In this document: piece after piece, positions 1 to 8,712 of the stretch
Layout of the letters: every line of letters starts with the position of its first letter
How positions within the stretch are numbered: position 1 is the first letter of the stretch
NCBI GenBank assembly: GCA_019058295.1
Contig: JAHPZI010000014.1
Location: forward strand, 1-64,000
DNA: 64,000 nt
Direction of reading: 5' to 3'
Source of the DNA: Promethearchaeota archaeon
GTDB taxonomy: Archaea > Asgardarchaeota > Lokiarchaeia > Sigyniarchaeales > SOKP01
Notes under the pieces: model-generated
The model's input: only the letters and a program-made list of their open reading frames with translations
What the model was told of the DNA's origin: nothing
The model's database searches: none
Translations under genes and position numbers: made by a program

Positions 1-245
1 TCATTCAAGGCGATTTTATCGAAGCTGGCTTTAATGATATAACCGCTCTTGGAGTGTAAATCCTCATACCATTTCTTTTTTTCAGGGCTAATGGGATAGA
101 CAACGCCTTCATACAAAAAGATATTGTTCAATGTCCGGTTCTGAGAGAGGATATTCTTAAGTTTTTCATAATCCGCTTTAATTCTATATTTTTGGAAGCC
201 TTTGAAAATGTTGCTGTTATCAATAAAGATAATGATTCGCTCCAT
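1..245 (-). CDS. NYN/LabA-like (PIN-fold) nuclease domain protein, N-terminal part
   Basis: The ATG is read leftward from 245 and the frame stays open to the window edge, so only about 81 N-terminal residues are present. The opening residues MERIIIFIDNSNIFKGF are a hydrophobic strand followed by an Asp-Asn-Ser-Asn motif. This is typical of the first strand and metal-binding Asp of NYN domains (LabA/DUF88, PIN-like RNases). The family is thought to cut RNA. Substrate and partners cannot be told because the C-terminal half, with the other acidic residues, lies outside. It is transcribed divergently from the surface protein at 436. Confidence 0.7.
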   Translation of the reverse strand, partial: MERIIIFIDNSNIFKGFQKYRIKADYEKLKNILSQNRTLNNIFLYEGVVYPISPEKKKWYEDLHSKSGYIIKASFDKIALN

Positions 246-435
246 TTCAATTAACCATAATTAATACTTTAAAAAGGAAATTTTTATGCATCATTAAATC
301 TACTAAATAGTATAAGTAAGAATAATGTTTATATATGGGAGCATCCACATAATGATTATTTATTTGTCCTTATTGGTTATTTTAAAAAAAAAATTATATG
401 GGCTAAATAATAAAATCACGGTTTAAGAAAACGGG

Positions 436-1926
436 ATGAAGCTTAAAATGGATAAAAAATATCTGGTTTTAATATTCTTTTTACAGTCATGGATTCTTTT
501 CGGTTTTTTAATGACCACACCTATTCAATCCGTAGATTCAATCCAAGAGACCTCCGATGTATCAGCAAAACCGAGCGCTGCTTGGAAGTATGTACGCATC
601 CTTGATGAATTTATCATAAATGATGAGACCGTCTTAGACCAACAATATCCGGCAATTTGCAACCTTACTGGTGATACGTTTGCTGTAGCTTGGGAGAGTC
701 AGGATCAAGATGGCAGTGGTGATGGTATCTATACGAGTGTTTTTAGTGCAAGCACGGGGAAGAATCTCACAAATGAAGTGAAGGCGAATTATAATGCTAC
801 AAATTCTCAATGGAACCCTTCAATTTGTACGCTTTCCAGTGATACATATGCTGTAGCGTGGGACAGCAATGAACAAGATGGAGATAATAGGGGTATATAT
901 GCGAGGATATTTAACGCAACGACGGGTAAAAATATTACTAAAGAATTTAGGGCAAATTATGAAACTAGTGGTATGCAATTTCAATCTTCAATGTGTCTGC
1001 TTTCGAATGGTAACCTTCTCATCGCTTGGACAAGCAATCAAGTTGGCTCCCAACATGACATTTACGCCCGAGTGTTTAATACGACCACATGGAATAATGT
1101 CACTGCGGAAAAGCGGTTAAATGTAAATAATGCTGAAAATCAATGGTATCCATCTGTCTGTGCCCTTTCCAATAATAAGTTTGCTGCAGCGTGGCAAAGC
1201 TATGACCAAGATGCTCCAAATACTTATGGCACTTATGCAAGGGTATTTAACGGAACGGATGGTGAAAGTCTCTCGGGGGAATTCCGGTTAAATCATAAAA
1301 CTACAAATAACCAATACAATCCTTCTATTTGTACACTTTCCAGCGATATTTTTGCTGCGGTATGGCATAGTATGGGTCAAGATGGTTCTGGTAATGGTGT
1401 TTATACTAGAATATTTAATGCAACCACGAACACTAATATCACATCAGAAACTCGGGTGAACCAAGAAACGTACTCACATCAAGAATGGGCTTCAATTTGC
1501 GCGCTTTCCGAGGATTATTATGTAATGGCGTGGCAAAGTTATGAACAAGATGGCGATAGTATTGGTATATATGGAAGAATATTCAACGCGAAGACGGGAA
1601 CTGCTGTAACGCCTGAATTTGGTATTAATCAAATTGTATTGAATCAACAGAACCAACCTTCGATTTGTGCGCTTTCCAGCACCAGCTTTGCCGTAGTGTG
1701 GAATAGTAACAAGAGTATCGATCTATATGATGTACATTGTACAACTTACCGACTGACAGCCGCAGGGAAGGCATTGATTGGGATTGCTGCTGCTGATGAT
1801 GACGATGATGATGATGAGGCAGAGATTTCTGGATATGATGTCTCGATATTGATTGGTGGAATCGCAGTAATATCAGTTGCGCTTATTTTAATTAAATGGA
1901 AATTAAAACATTCTTTCAAAAAATAA
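436..1926 (+). CDS. Surface protein with seven propeller-like repeats and C-terminal membrane anchor
   Basis: A 496-residue exported protein. Residues 1-32 form a signal peptide or membrane segment (Lys-rich start, then a hydrophobic run). About seven repeats of 54-58 residues follow. Each has a Pro/Ala-Ser-Ile-Cys-x-Leu-Ser core, then (A/V)xAWxS, then a Gly-(I/V/T)-Tyr-x-R-(I/V)-Phe-Asn strand. Seven such units fit a seven-bladed beta-propeller (inference), each blade with one Cys. Many Asn-x-Ser/Thr sites suggest N-glycosylation. After the repeats come a run of Asp/Glu near residue 455 and a final transmembrane helix with a basic tail, the usual way large archaeal surface proteins are anchored. 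The function is probably adhesion or cell-surface architecture; no catalytic motif is visible. The ATG is the first in frame. Confidence 0.75.
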   Translation: MKLKMDKKYLVLIFFLQSWILFGFLMTTPIQSVDSIQETSDVSAKPSAAWKYVRILDEFIINDETVLDQQYPAICNLTGDTFAVAWESQDQDGSGDGIYTSVFSASTGKNLTNEVKANYNATNSQWNPSICTLSSDTYAVAWDSNEQDGDNRGIYARIFNATTGKNITKEFRANYETSGMQFQSSMCLLSNGNLLIAWTSNQVGSQHDIYARVFNTTTWNNVTAEKRLNVNNAENQWYPSVCALSNNKFAAAWQSYDQDAPNTYGTYARVFNGTDGESLSGEFRLNHKTTNNQYNPSICTLSSDIFAAVWHSMGQDGSGNGVYTRIFNATTNTNITSETRVNQETYSHQEWASICALSEDYYVMAWQSYEQDGDSIGIYGRIFNAKTGTAVTPEFGINQIVLNQQNQPSICALSSTSFAVVWNSNKSIDLYDVHCTTYRLTAAGKALIGIAAADDDDDDDEAEISGYDVSILIGGIAVISVALILIKWKLKHSFKK

Positions 1927-1970
1927 TTAATAAAATCTTCATTTTTTTTTTAATTTAAATGTTTAACATT

Positions 1971-4031
1971 TTAAATATCGATATCTACGCTTACAGCAGG
2001 ATGATCGGAGTTATCTCCACCTAGATAATTACACTCATCTACTTTACCTATTAAATCATCTGAGACAAAAATAAAATCTATTCTGTCTCTCATTTTGAAT
2101 CCACCATTACTATCTCCAGCAATTTCCCAACAATCATTCAATTCTTCAATAGTCATATTATAACGGTTCTCATCGTGTTCAAAATTAAAATCGCCCATAA
2201 GAATTACATTATCTTTATGTTTCACTTGGTCTATGATAGTAATTATTTGGCTTCGCTGGGAGGGGTCATCAAAATTTCCTAAATGAGTAACAAAAATATT
2301 ATAAGTGGTATGTTTGATTTTTATTTTGGCTTGGATGGTGGCAGTCTGTTCTCCAATACTATACATATAGAAGGTTTTGGCATTTTTAATAGGATATTTT
2401 GAAAGTAAAGCTACCCCATAATTTCCAGTTACAGTTTTGGGGCCATAATAAGAATATAGATTAAGTTCATTGGCAACGTAGCGAACGAAATCAGCATTTC
2501 CGCTAGAAATTCTCGCAAGATCTGATTCTACTAATCCTATTATATCGGCATCTGCGTCTTTTATTACTTTTAATTGACCCTCAAAATTTTTTTCTCCGTA
2601 TTTATCAAATCCTTGCTGAATATTATATGAGAAAATTGTGATTGAATCGACAGAACCAGAAGGTTTAGAAGGATAAGATTCCACCATTATTGCACTTACA
2701 GCAGTGGCGCCGCATAAGATTCCAATTAAGGATGATATTAGAATTTTGTTTTTTAAATGGATATGAAAGCTATTTCTATAAAAGATCATAGTTTTCTCTT
2801 TAACTAATATGACTGACAATGTAATTCCAAGTCCAATAACAAGAAACACATACCATAAACCATCTCTAAAAAAAGGGCCAATCACAGGAATATAATCATA
2901 CGTTATTGTAAATATAATCGCAAAAATCATTAAGGTGAAAAATAGTGAAGCTAATGTAAAAGATTTACCTAGTTTTGGTAGAGAGGGTTTACACAAGACT
3001 AATTCACGAGATAAAATGGTGAAATCAATTAGGATGATAGGGGAGACGAGGAGCATTAGATAAAGTGGGATTTGAAAAATTAATACTTCTAATGTAGTAG
3101 ATGGCCTAACAAAGATTGGATATTCTTCATAATAGGGGGGAAAAAATAATTGATTTAACAAGATTGCTATAGTTAGGGATGAAATAAAAATCCCATTCCA
3201 AAGCAGAAGAATTCGTCGATTTATTCTACTTATTAAATCTGGTTTGAAAATAGCCACATAAATAAATATAAAGTTCACGGAAACTAATATAATCAATATC
3301 GCTATATAATTTGCTTCAGTCCATCTTGAGAACACTGTAGGACTACAGAACGTAAAATAAATCATGAGGATAATACTAATCATTCCTATTGTAAGACCGG
3401 CAATTTTCCATGTGGAAGAGTGTTGGGGATCGTTATCAGATTTCGTATTTGGTACTAATTTATTATCTGAATATTCCTGTTTTTCCATAGTCATAATTAC
3501 ACCATATAAAACAATCGCAGTTGCTCCACAAAGGATCCAGCTAATCCATTGTAGCCAAAAAAATAAGGTTATGTCAAAGGATGAGCCTAATGTTTTAAAA
3601 CAGATAAGTATTATAAGGGCAAGAGACAAACCTAATCCCATTAACAATCCTGTTTGCTCATCCTCATCCTGAATTTTCTTCTTAATGAAGACAGGAAGAA
3701 AAATTAGGAAACCACCGACCCCAATTCCTGCTGCAATCATTTTAGGCTGTAAAATTAGGAAACTTTCAAGAATTCTACAACTTATTATGATTTCCCCGAG
3801 AATTATTAGACTTTTTTTAGTGACCTCCTTATTCTTTCCATAAAATATGAGTATAATTGGTGCTAAAATAAAGAACACCCCCAACACATTCTCGTTTAAG
3901 GAAACGGTAATAAGATTTAATGAGAAAATAGTTTCAACAAAATCCGAGATTAACTGGAAAAAAATAACAAACATTAACGAAATGAGAAGTAGTTCGGATT
4001 GTTTATTCTTGAACAAATTTACAGAAACCAT
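1971..4031 (-). CDS. Polytopic membrane protein with C-terminal endonuclease/exonuclease/phosphatase (EEP) domain, CWH43-like layout
   Basis: 686 residues. The first about 455 hold roughly a dozen hydrophobic helices. The last about 225 form an EEP fold on the outer or inner face. EEP motifs visible in order are the YNIQQG strand near the domain start, a Glu in IGLVES (metal ligand), a THLGNFDD strand, GDFNF with the catalytic Asp and Asn, and the final SDHPAV with the catalytic His. The arrangement of many membrane helices then EEP is that of CWH43/PGAP2IP proteins, which act on lipid anchors in eukaryotes. That similarity of layout is seen here; a lipid-remodelling role is inference. It could also be a phosphodiesterase or sphingomyelinase-type enzyme. 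It converges with the surface protein at 436. Confidence 0.7.
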   Translation of the reverse strand: MVSVNLFKNKQSELLLISLMFVIFFQLISDFVETIFSLNLITVSLNENVLGVFFILAPIILIFYGKNKEVTKKSLIILGEIIISCRILESFLILQPKMIAAGIGVGGFLIFLPVFIKKKIQDEDEQTGLLMGLGLSLALIILICFKTLGSSFDITLFFWLQWISWILCGATAIVLYGVIMTMEKQEYSDNKLVPNTKSDNDPQHSSTWKIAGLTIGMISIILMIYFTFCSPTVFSRWTEANYIAILIILVSVNFIFIYVAIFKPDLISRINRRILLLWNGIFISSLTIAILLNQLFFPPYYEEYPIFVRPSTTLEVLIFQIPLYLMLLVSPIILIDFTILSRELVLCKPSLPKLGKSFTLASLFFTLMIFAIIFTITYDYIPVIGPFFRDGLWYVFLVIGLGITLSVILVKEKTMIFYRNSFHIHLKNKILISSLIGILCGATAVSAIMVESYPSKPSGSVDSITIFSYNIQQGFDKYGEKNFEGQLKVIKDADADIIGLVESDLARISSGNADFVRYVANELNLYSYYGPKTVTGNYGVALLSKYPIKNAKTFYMYSIGEQTATIQAKIKIKHTTYNIFVTHLGNFDDPSQRSQIITIIDQVKHKDNVILMGDFNFEHDENRYNMTIEELNDCWEIAGDSNGGFKMRDRIDFIFVSDDLIGKVDECNYLGGDNSDHPAVSVDIDI

Positions 4032-4091
4032 TCTAAATCATAAAAAAGTAATTTTTCATAATTATTTTAGAATTTAATCGAACGATTATTT

Positions 4092-5237
4092 TTATTGAGG
4101 GATTTTTAACGTGTTTTCTTTCTTTTTCATAGGTTCTTTCGAAAGGGTTTTTTTGAGGTATTCAGGAAAAGCGGTGGTTATTTCCAAGTTCGTCTTTAAA
4201 GCAAAATATCTTTCACCACCGATGTTAATTTCATCGATTATATCGACTTTTTTCAGATAATCAATGGTTTCGGGCAAAGTTTCTGAGGTTTTTTTTGATA
4301 GCAATTTAGGCAGCTGGTTTTTTTGGATCGGTCTATGTCTTAGTGCAGAGATTACATTGTATTTTTTGGCATCAGAAACTATTTGAATAAGGTTGAAAGA
4401 GTCCTCTTTAATTTCTTTTTTAGTTTTCTTTTCGTGTTCGTTAAAATAATCCTGAACTTTAGGAAGTAGCGAGTCCATAAGTTCTGGAATCTCGTCGATG
4501 TACTCAATAACGCTATCTGGAGGCATTCTTTTGGCAACTACCTCTTTTAACAGAATCACGTATTTTTCGACTAATCCGATTTGATTTACGAAGATGAGCT
4601 GTTTTTCGACCAAGGTATCAATCGTTTCTTTGAAGTTTACGTCGGGGAATTTATTGGTGAACCATTCTTTCAGATCCCCTAAGGTTAAAGTTCCATTTGA
4701 TAATTTTCTTAATGTTGAGAACATATGTCTTTTCTTTAGCAGACGCGCAATCTCTTCTTCTTCGGTTTTTTCTCTTATTTCTTCTAAGATCTCCCAATAT
4801 AGGTCTTCTACCCATGATTTTAGTAATGAATAATTTTTAATCACATCATTTCTTTCATTTTGATCCAAGTTATTAAGCTCGTAAAAGTAAAAACTGGTGA
4901 AAATTTCGTCGTTAGATTTTAATTTTTTAACAAAATCCGCAGATAGTGAATGCACGCTCAGTTCCATCTCTGGGGTTGTTTGCTGGTCGAAAAACATGAT
5001 TGAAATCATGATCATATCTTTATTTCCGCGAGCCCAGTCTGAGGCAATTTCGAAGTAATAATTCATACAGTTAATACTTCCAATCGATCTAGTAAAAAAG
5101 CCTTCTTCGAACGTTTGGTCCATTACGCTTGCTATTTTAGTAGACAAATCTTCATCTAAAGAATCTTCTGGGTAAGAGTAGAACATAGTGGGCCCGATTT
5201 TCCTGTGAAAATAGCTAATAGTGACTACGATAGTCAT
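4092..5237 (-). CDS. Longin-like domain plus winged-helix-like protein (Asgard type)
   Basis: 381 residues, soluble. The first about 130 residues start with a strand, an IGPTMFYSYPED turn and alternating strands and helices resembling the longin/roadblock-type domains abundant in Asgard archaea. The rest is helical, with two blocks (around 165-225 and 285-345) that look like winged-helix units (for example the TLGDLKEWF helix and a late LPKLLSKKTSETLPETIDYL helix pair). A charged EIREKTEEEEIARLLKK segment joins them. The domain calls rest on pattern only. Likely a regulator or adaptor that couples a GTPase-type module to another partner; no enzyme motif is seen. It is transcribed away from the Mth938-like gene's downstream end with a 110-base gap. 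Confidence 0.45.
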   Translation of the reverse strand: MTIVVTISYFHRKIGPTMFYSYPEDSLDEDLSTKIASVMDQTFEEGFFTRSIGSINCMNYYFEIASDWARGNKDMIMISIMFFDQQTTPEMELSVHSLSADFVKKLKSNDEIFTSFYFYELNNLDQNERNDVIKNYSLLKSWVEDLYWEILEEIREKTEEEEIARLLKKRHMFSTLRKLSNGTLTLGDLKEWFTNKFPDVNFKETIDTLVEKQLIFVNQIGLVEKYVILLKEVVAKRMPPDSVIEYIDEIPELMDSLLPKVQDYFNEHEKKTKKEIKEDSFNLIQIVSDAKKYNVISALRHRPIQKNQLPKLLSKKTSETLPETIDYLKKVDIIDEINIGGERYFALKTNLEITTAFPEYLKKTLSKEPMKKKENTLKIPQ

Positions 5238-5347
5238 TTAAAAAAACACCTAATCTTAATAATTCAAATCGTATTTATAAAATCTCTGGATATATATTAT
5301 AATTCTTTTTAACTCAATAATGATATGAAATGAATACAATGCAATCT

Positions 5348-5698
5348 TCAACAAGTTAAATGAAATCCTCCAGCAATATTTTTTTCTCTTTTAATTTCTT
5401 GGTTATATTTCTCAACCGCTTGTTTAGTTGGATATGATAAAATCTCGAAATCTAAATGTTTTGATAATTCTGCCGGGACAGTCATCATTCCATAAGCTCC
5501 TGTGCCGATTATTAAAATTTCTGGTCCATACTCTACGACCTCTTTCAAATCATCTTTAACTAAGTTGTGCCCTTTTTTCCGCCACCATTTCGGCTTCACT
5601 TTTGTTCCAAGTATAATTATATCGCTCGTATAAGTTTTGTTTTCGATAATAATCTTGCCAAACTCATAACCGCTTATGAATTCCGGAGCCACAAACAA
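5348..5698 (-). CDS. Mth938-like domain protein (NDUFAF3/DUF498 family)
   Basis: About 115 residues. The sequence fits the Mth938 fold: a YEFGKIIIENKTY opening, DIIILGTKV, a WWRKKGH segment, then EILIIGTGAYG and a final helix containing Pro-Thr-Lys-Gln-Ala near IKREKN. The family includes the eukaryotic complex I assembly factor NDUFAF3 and archaeal proteins of unknown role. No ATG is available: the frame opens after a stop with TTG at 5698, then GTG two codons later, so initiation is at one of these. Full length for the family (about 110-120). Confidence 0.7.
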   Translation of the reverse strand: MFVAPEFISGYEFGKIIIENKTYTSDIIILGTKVKPKWWRKKGHNLVKDDLKEVVEYGPEILIIGTGAYGMMTVPAELSKHLDFEILSYPTKQAVEKYNQEIKREKNIAGGFHLTC

Positions 5699-5851
5699 GG
5701 TATGTTTAAATCATTTAAATATTTATTTACCGGGCAGAGTTTTTGAAAATTTTGTAAAGTTTAGAAAAAATTATTTTTTCAAATCGGTTTTAAATTAGAA
5801 TTTGACGAGGAATGTATTATTTGTAAGTGCTGTGGAGAGGAAGTTAATTAA

Positions 5852-5869
5852 TTTTACAATTATGTAAAA
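5852..5869. promoter_or_regulatory. Palindrome TTTTAC-N6-GTAAAA upstream of the 7-helix membrane gene
   Basis: Perfect 6+6 inverted repeat with spacer AATTAT, centred 90 bases before the ATG at 5951. A near-identical element (TTTTAC-AATAAT-GTAAAG) lies at 8175-8192, 84 bases before the ATG at 8268. Two copies at matching distances suggest a shared operator for a dimeric regulator. The regulator is not identified. Confidence 0.5.
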
Positions 5870-5950
5870 AGAAGATGGCTAAAACTTTAAATGAAATAAT
5901 TTCATAAAAATCTTATTTAAAATTCTAATTAAAAAAGAAATGATGATATT

Positions 5951-6679
5951 ATGGTGTATGTATCTGATTTAGAAATTATGTCTGGAATTTCAAGTATCTT
6001 TGGAACTCTGTTCACCTTTATTTTAGGTGCTATCATGATCCGTAAATATATTCGATATAGAGAAAGAACTCTATTACTAATGAGTTTAACTATGATGTTC
6101 GTAGGTCAACCTTGGTGGCCTTATGCTATTGATGTTATTCTTATTCTCACAACTGGAGAATATCTTTCTATACAGCAGCATGTCTTAATTGGTCATACTT
6201 TACAACCTTTCGCTATATTATTATGGATGTTTGTAATGTCTGAACTTTTATGGAAAAATAAACAAAAATTAATTACAATTATAACTGCGATTTTTTCTAC
6301 GATATATGAGACGGTTGTACTTTACACAATTTTCATAGATCCTTCGAGATTCGTAATAGAGGAAAGCACTCTCGATTATACATACCTATCGCTATTTTTG
6401 CTTTGTCAACTTATATCTTTGATTGTTGTAATAATAACAGGTATTCTCTTTTTTCTGGGATCACGGAAATCTCCACAACCAGATATTAGGTTAAAGGGTA
6501 TATTATTTATTATATCAGTTTTGTCATATACTACAGCGGCAATTATAGATTCAGCTCTAACTTTAACTTTGATATTGTTATTTATAGTAAGAATATTACT
6601 TGTATCATCCTCGATTGAGATCTACATGGCGTTTGCCATGCCTAAATGGGTTCGGAAACTCTTTTTAAAAGAAGAGTAA
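5951..6679 (+). CDS. Seven-helix integral membrane protein, unknown function
   Basis: 242 residues, almost entirely hydrophobic, with about seven transmembrane helices. Short charged loops (RKYIRYRER near 30, WKNKQK near 95, SRKSPQPDIRLK near 180) and a short basic/acidic tail are visible. The layout resembles 7TM sensor membrane domains without the kinase, but no signature motif is seen, so no role is given. It begins with ATG after a run of A. The upstream palindrome at 5852-5869 is shared with the gene at 8268 and may place both under one regulator. Confidence 0.55.
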   Translation: MVYVSDLEIMSGISSIFGTLFTFILGAIMIRKYIRYRERTLLLMSLTMMFVGQPWWPYAIDVILILTTGEYLSIQQHVLIGHTLQPFAILLWMFVMSELLWKNKQKLITIITAIFSTIYETVVLYTIFIDPSRFVIEESTLDYTYLSLFLLCQLISLIVVIITGILFFLGSRKSPQPDIRLKGILFIISVLSYTTAAIIDSALTLTLILLFIVRILLVSSSIEIYMAFAMPKWVRKLFLKEE

Positions 6680-6739
6680 AAAATTATAAGAGATTTTAAG
6701 TTTGGAAATGAAATTTAGTAATTTAATTCATTTCTCTTT

Positions 6740-7339
6740 TTATTCAAAAGATTGTTTCTTTAGTAACATATTTAGTTCAGCGATTAACCAGCATAATTCA
6801 TCGTAGGTGGAGGAAGATTTATGAATTTCCTTGGCTTTTTTATTTATTTCTGCGGCTGTGATTTTATTTTTGTCTTTAATAATTGCTAATTGCGCCTTTG
6901 CAAGGTCTTTGCATAAATCCTCGTAAGACTTTTTCTCCTGGGCAAGCTTATGGGCGGCAATAGTTATTTCTCCTTCAAGGTCGGGTTCTAAGCCTATGTC
7001 GATAAGTTCCTTCGTATCTTCATATTGAATTTCTAATTCATCTCTTCTTTCTATGGAAGCTTTATCCTTTAATCCTGTTTTCAAAATGTCCATCATCGCA
7101 AGGAAAGCGCCAAATTCTTTGCCTTGATGTACAATTTGAATGTTGGCGGCAGTTTCTTTTTTTTCATTTAAAGCATCAGCTTTTTTCTGGCTCAGGTCTT
7201 TTTTCTTTTTAGAAGCTTTTTGCCCGAACCATAGATACATATTTTTATAATCGTCAACAAGATATACAGCGTTATCGGCAAACGCCAACTTGCCAATTTT
7301 TCTTAGCGCACCATTTTCAGCCACGCTATATAGTTTCAT
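6740..7339 (-). CDS. Single gelsolin-domain protein with helical C-terminus
   Basis: 199 residues. The N-terminal about 105 match a gelsolin-like repeat: strand, FADNAVYLVDDYKNMYLWFG (strand, Asp-Asp turn, strand, then the conserved Trp-Phe-Gly), a Lys-rich stretch, and the long helix around QIVHQGKEFGAFLAMMDIL. The DDYKNMYLWFG core corresponds to the D-x-x-x-x-x-(Y/F)-x-W-x-G signature of gelsolin/villin repeats. The C-terminal 90 residues are charged helix. Single and double gelsolin domain proteins are an Asgard hallmark and some act on Asgard actin. Whether this one binds actin or calcium is unknown. It is divergent from the longin-like gene at 7463, with a 123-base shared promoter region. 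Confidence 0.75.
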   Translation of the reverse strand: MKLYSVAENGALRKIGKLAFADNAVYLVDDYKNMYLWFGQKASKKKKDLSQKKADALNEKKETAANIQIVHQGKEFGAFLAMMDILKTGLKDKASIERRDELEIQYEDTKELIDIGLEPDLEGEITIAAHKLAQEKKSYEDLCKDLAKAQLAIIKDKNKITAAEINKKAKEIHKSSSTYDELCWLIAELNMLLKKQSFE

Positions 7340-7462
7340 AATATTTCTTAATTTAGTCTTTCTTAATAATATAGTGAAAGTAGATAAACATAAAATATAT
7401 TTACTTATAGTACGAAATAAATTTAGAGAAAAAAAAATTTGAGATGTCGGATGTAGATTGAA

Positions 7463-8143
7463 ATGACGGAACTAAAGGTTTTCAACCCTGTGGAAGTTTA
7501 TATTATAGTCAAAGATGCGGGTATTTTACTATATAAATATTCAATTGTGGATTTTGGGGAAGTAGACAGGGATCAATTAATGTCTGGATTTCTATCAGCT
7601 CTCAATAATTTTGCCAAAGATTTAGACTTTCCAGCGGGTGTATCACTCATTCGATCTGGAACTTTAGAAGCCCGGTTCAATCCGGGGGAGCATATTTTAT
7701 CCGTATTAATTATCGATTATCAAATGCCTCTTGGCTCCTCCACCGAACACATTCTCAGCGAGCTTGCTGAGGAAATTACTAAACAGTTTGAAGAAAAATA
7801 TAAGGAGCCCTTAGAAAAACAGATGAAATCTAGTAAATTTAAACCAAAGGTCTTTAAGGACTTTTGGGAAGATATTGATCAAATCATTAATCAATTTGGC
7901 GAAGAATCGCATGAATTATATCAAAAATTGGTATTGATTGAGGCCATATATGCAAAAGTGCCACAAAAATGGTGTCTTCCGCTGATTGAACGAGCTGGAG
8001 AGGGAGAGCTAGTCGATATTGTGGAAAATATCCCAGAGAAGTATCATCGATTCTTAAAGGGAGCCATTCAAAAGGTAAATTTAAATAGTAAACCCGTGTG
8101 GGAAATCTTTGCTGTTCCTTTGCTTGATCCCAAGTCCCTTTAA
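7463..8143 (+). CDS. Longin-like (roadblock/longin superfamily) small protein
   Basis: 226 residues, soluble. The first about 125 read as a longin-type domain: strand VEVYIIVKDAGILLYKYSI, then a helix containing LMSGFLSALNNFAKDL, a strand pair around LEARFNPGEHILSVLIIDY, and a long helix ending near residue 120. Phrases of the form IK..G..L..Y...D.....L.SGF.SA recur in Asgard longin/roadblock proteins, which work with small GTPases. A charged hinge (SSKFKPK) and a helical C-terminal part follow. The call is by pattern; the partner is unknown. It faces away from the gelsolin-like gene, which hints at a shared cytoskeleton or membrane-traffic context (inference). Confidence 0.5.
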   Translation: MTELKVFNPVEVYIIVKDAGILLYKYSIVDFGEVDRDQLMSGFLSALNNFAKDLDFPAGVSLIRSGTLEARFNPGEHILSVLIIDYQMPLGSSTEHILSELAEEITKQFEEKYKEPLEKQMKSSKFKPKVFKDFWEDIDQIINQFGEESHELYQKLVLIEAIYAKVPQKWCLPLIERAGEGELVDIVENIPEKYHRFLKGAIQKVNLNSKPVWEIFAVPLLDPKSL

Positions 8144-8174
8144 ACCTTCTTGTATCCTAATTTAGAGGAATTTA

Positions 8175-8201
8175 TTTTACAATAATGTAAAGATTTATAT
8201 A
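8175..8201 (+). promoter_or_regulatory. Palindrome TTTTAC-N6-GTAAAG abutting a TATA box (TTTATATA)
   Basis: The inverted repeat at 8175-8192 ends two bases before TTTATATA at 8194-8201, the likely TATA box of the gene at 8268. A protein bound here would overlap the BRE and could repress or recruit TFB. It is the sister site of 5852-5869. Confidence 0.5.
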
Positions 8202-8267
8202 TTTAAAAATTAAAATAATACTTACCAAGAAATTCAATTTTAAAAAAAAATACGGAGAGTGATAATT

Positions 8268-8600
8268 ATGGTTTTAATGTTTAATCAAGTTATGTTTCCC
8301 CCTAATCAATCCAGTAAAGTTGCACAAAAGTTTATTGAGTGGGTCCAAAAAAATCCTCCAGATCCCACAATCGAGAAAAATATTTGTATCGGTGTTAGAA
8401 ATACTGAAGATGGGAATATATTAGTAATAGGTATTGGTGACGTACCGAAAGGAAAAGTTGAAGAAGCTTTAAAGACTGGTACAGAACAAAATTTATTCAT
8501 GGCTTCTGGAATTGAGGGGCTTAAATACAAGCTTGATGTAATGCTGAACTACACAGAAGCATATAAAATTCTAGGAATGACCGCTCCTGAAGTAGATTGA
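8268..8600 (+). CDS. Small alpha/beta protein of unknown function (110 aa)
   Basis: A small soluble protein with three strand-helix units: FNQVMFPP then a helix (SSKVAQKFIEWVQ), ICIGVRNTEDGNILVIGIGDV as a hairpin, and helices to the end (KVEEALKTG, and the LDVMLNYTEAYKILG segment). The pattern resembles ferredoxin-like dimeric barrels but no active-site residue stands out. The ATG at 8268 was chosen because GGAGAG at 8254-8259 sits about 8 bases upstream. A GTG at 8259 and another ATG at 8277 are alternatives. Transcription probably starts from the TATA box at 8194. Confidence 0.6.
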   Translation: MVLMFNQVMFPPNQSSKVAQKFIEWVQKNPPDPTIEKNICIGVRNTEDGNILVIGIGDVPKGKVEEALKTGTEQNLFMASGIEGLKYKLDVMLNYTEAYKILGMTAPEVD

Positions 8601-8712
8601 TCTCAAAATCAGAAAATTATAATTCTAACTTTATTTTTTTTTTTTACACTACTATTATAATTAAGGAAAAAAAAAAGTATTTAATTTATTGATTTTAGTT
8701 CTTATCCCTATT

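Noticed and set aside
3364..3672. 102-residue frame opposite the EEP membrane protein
   Set aside because: It is the complement of a well-supported membrane domain and has no family features.
5764..5851. Short frame ending in a Cys-rich stretch (CIICKCCGEEVN) that might be a zinc-finger peptide
   Set aside because: It has no start codon, is under 30 codons, and lies in a promoter region; likely chance or a relic too short to judge.
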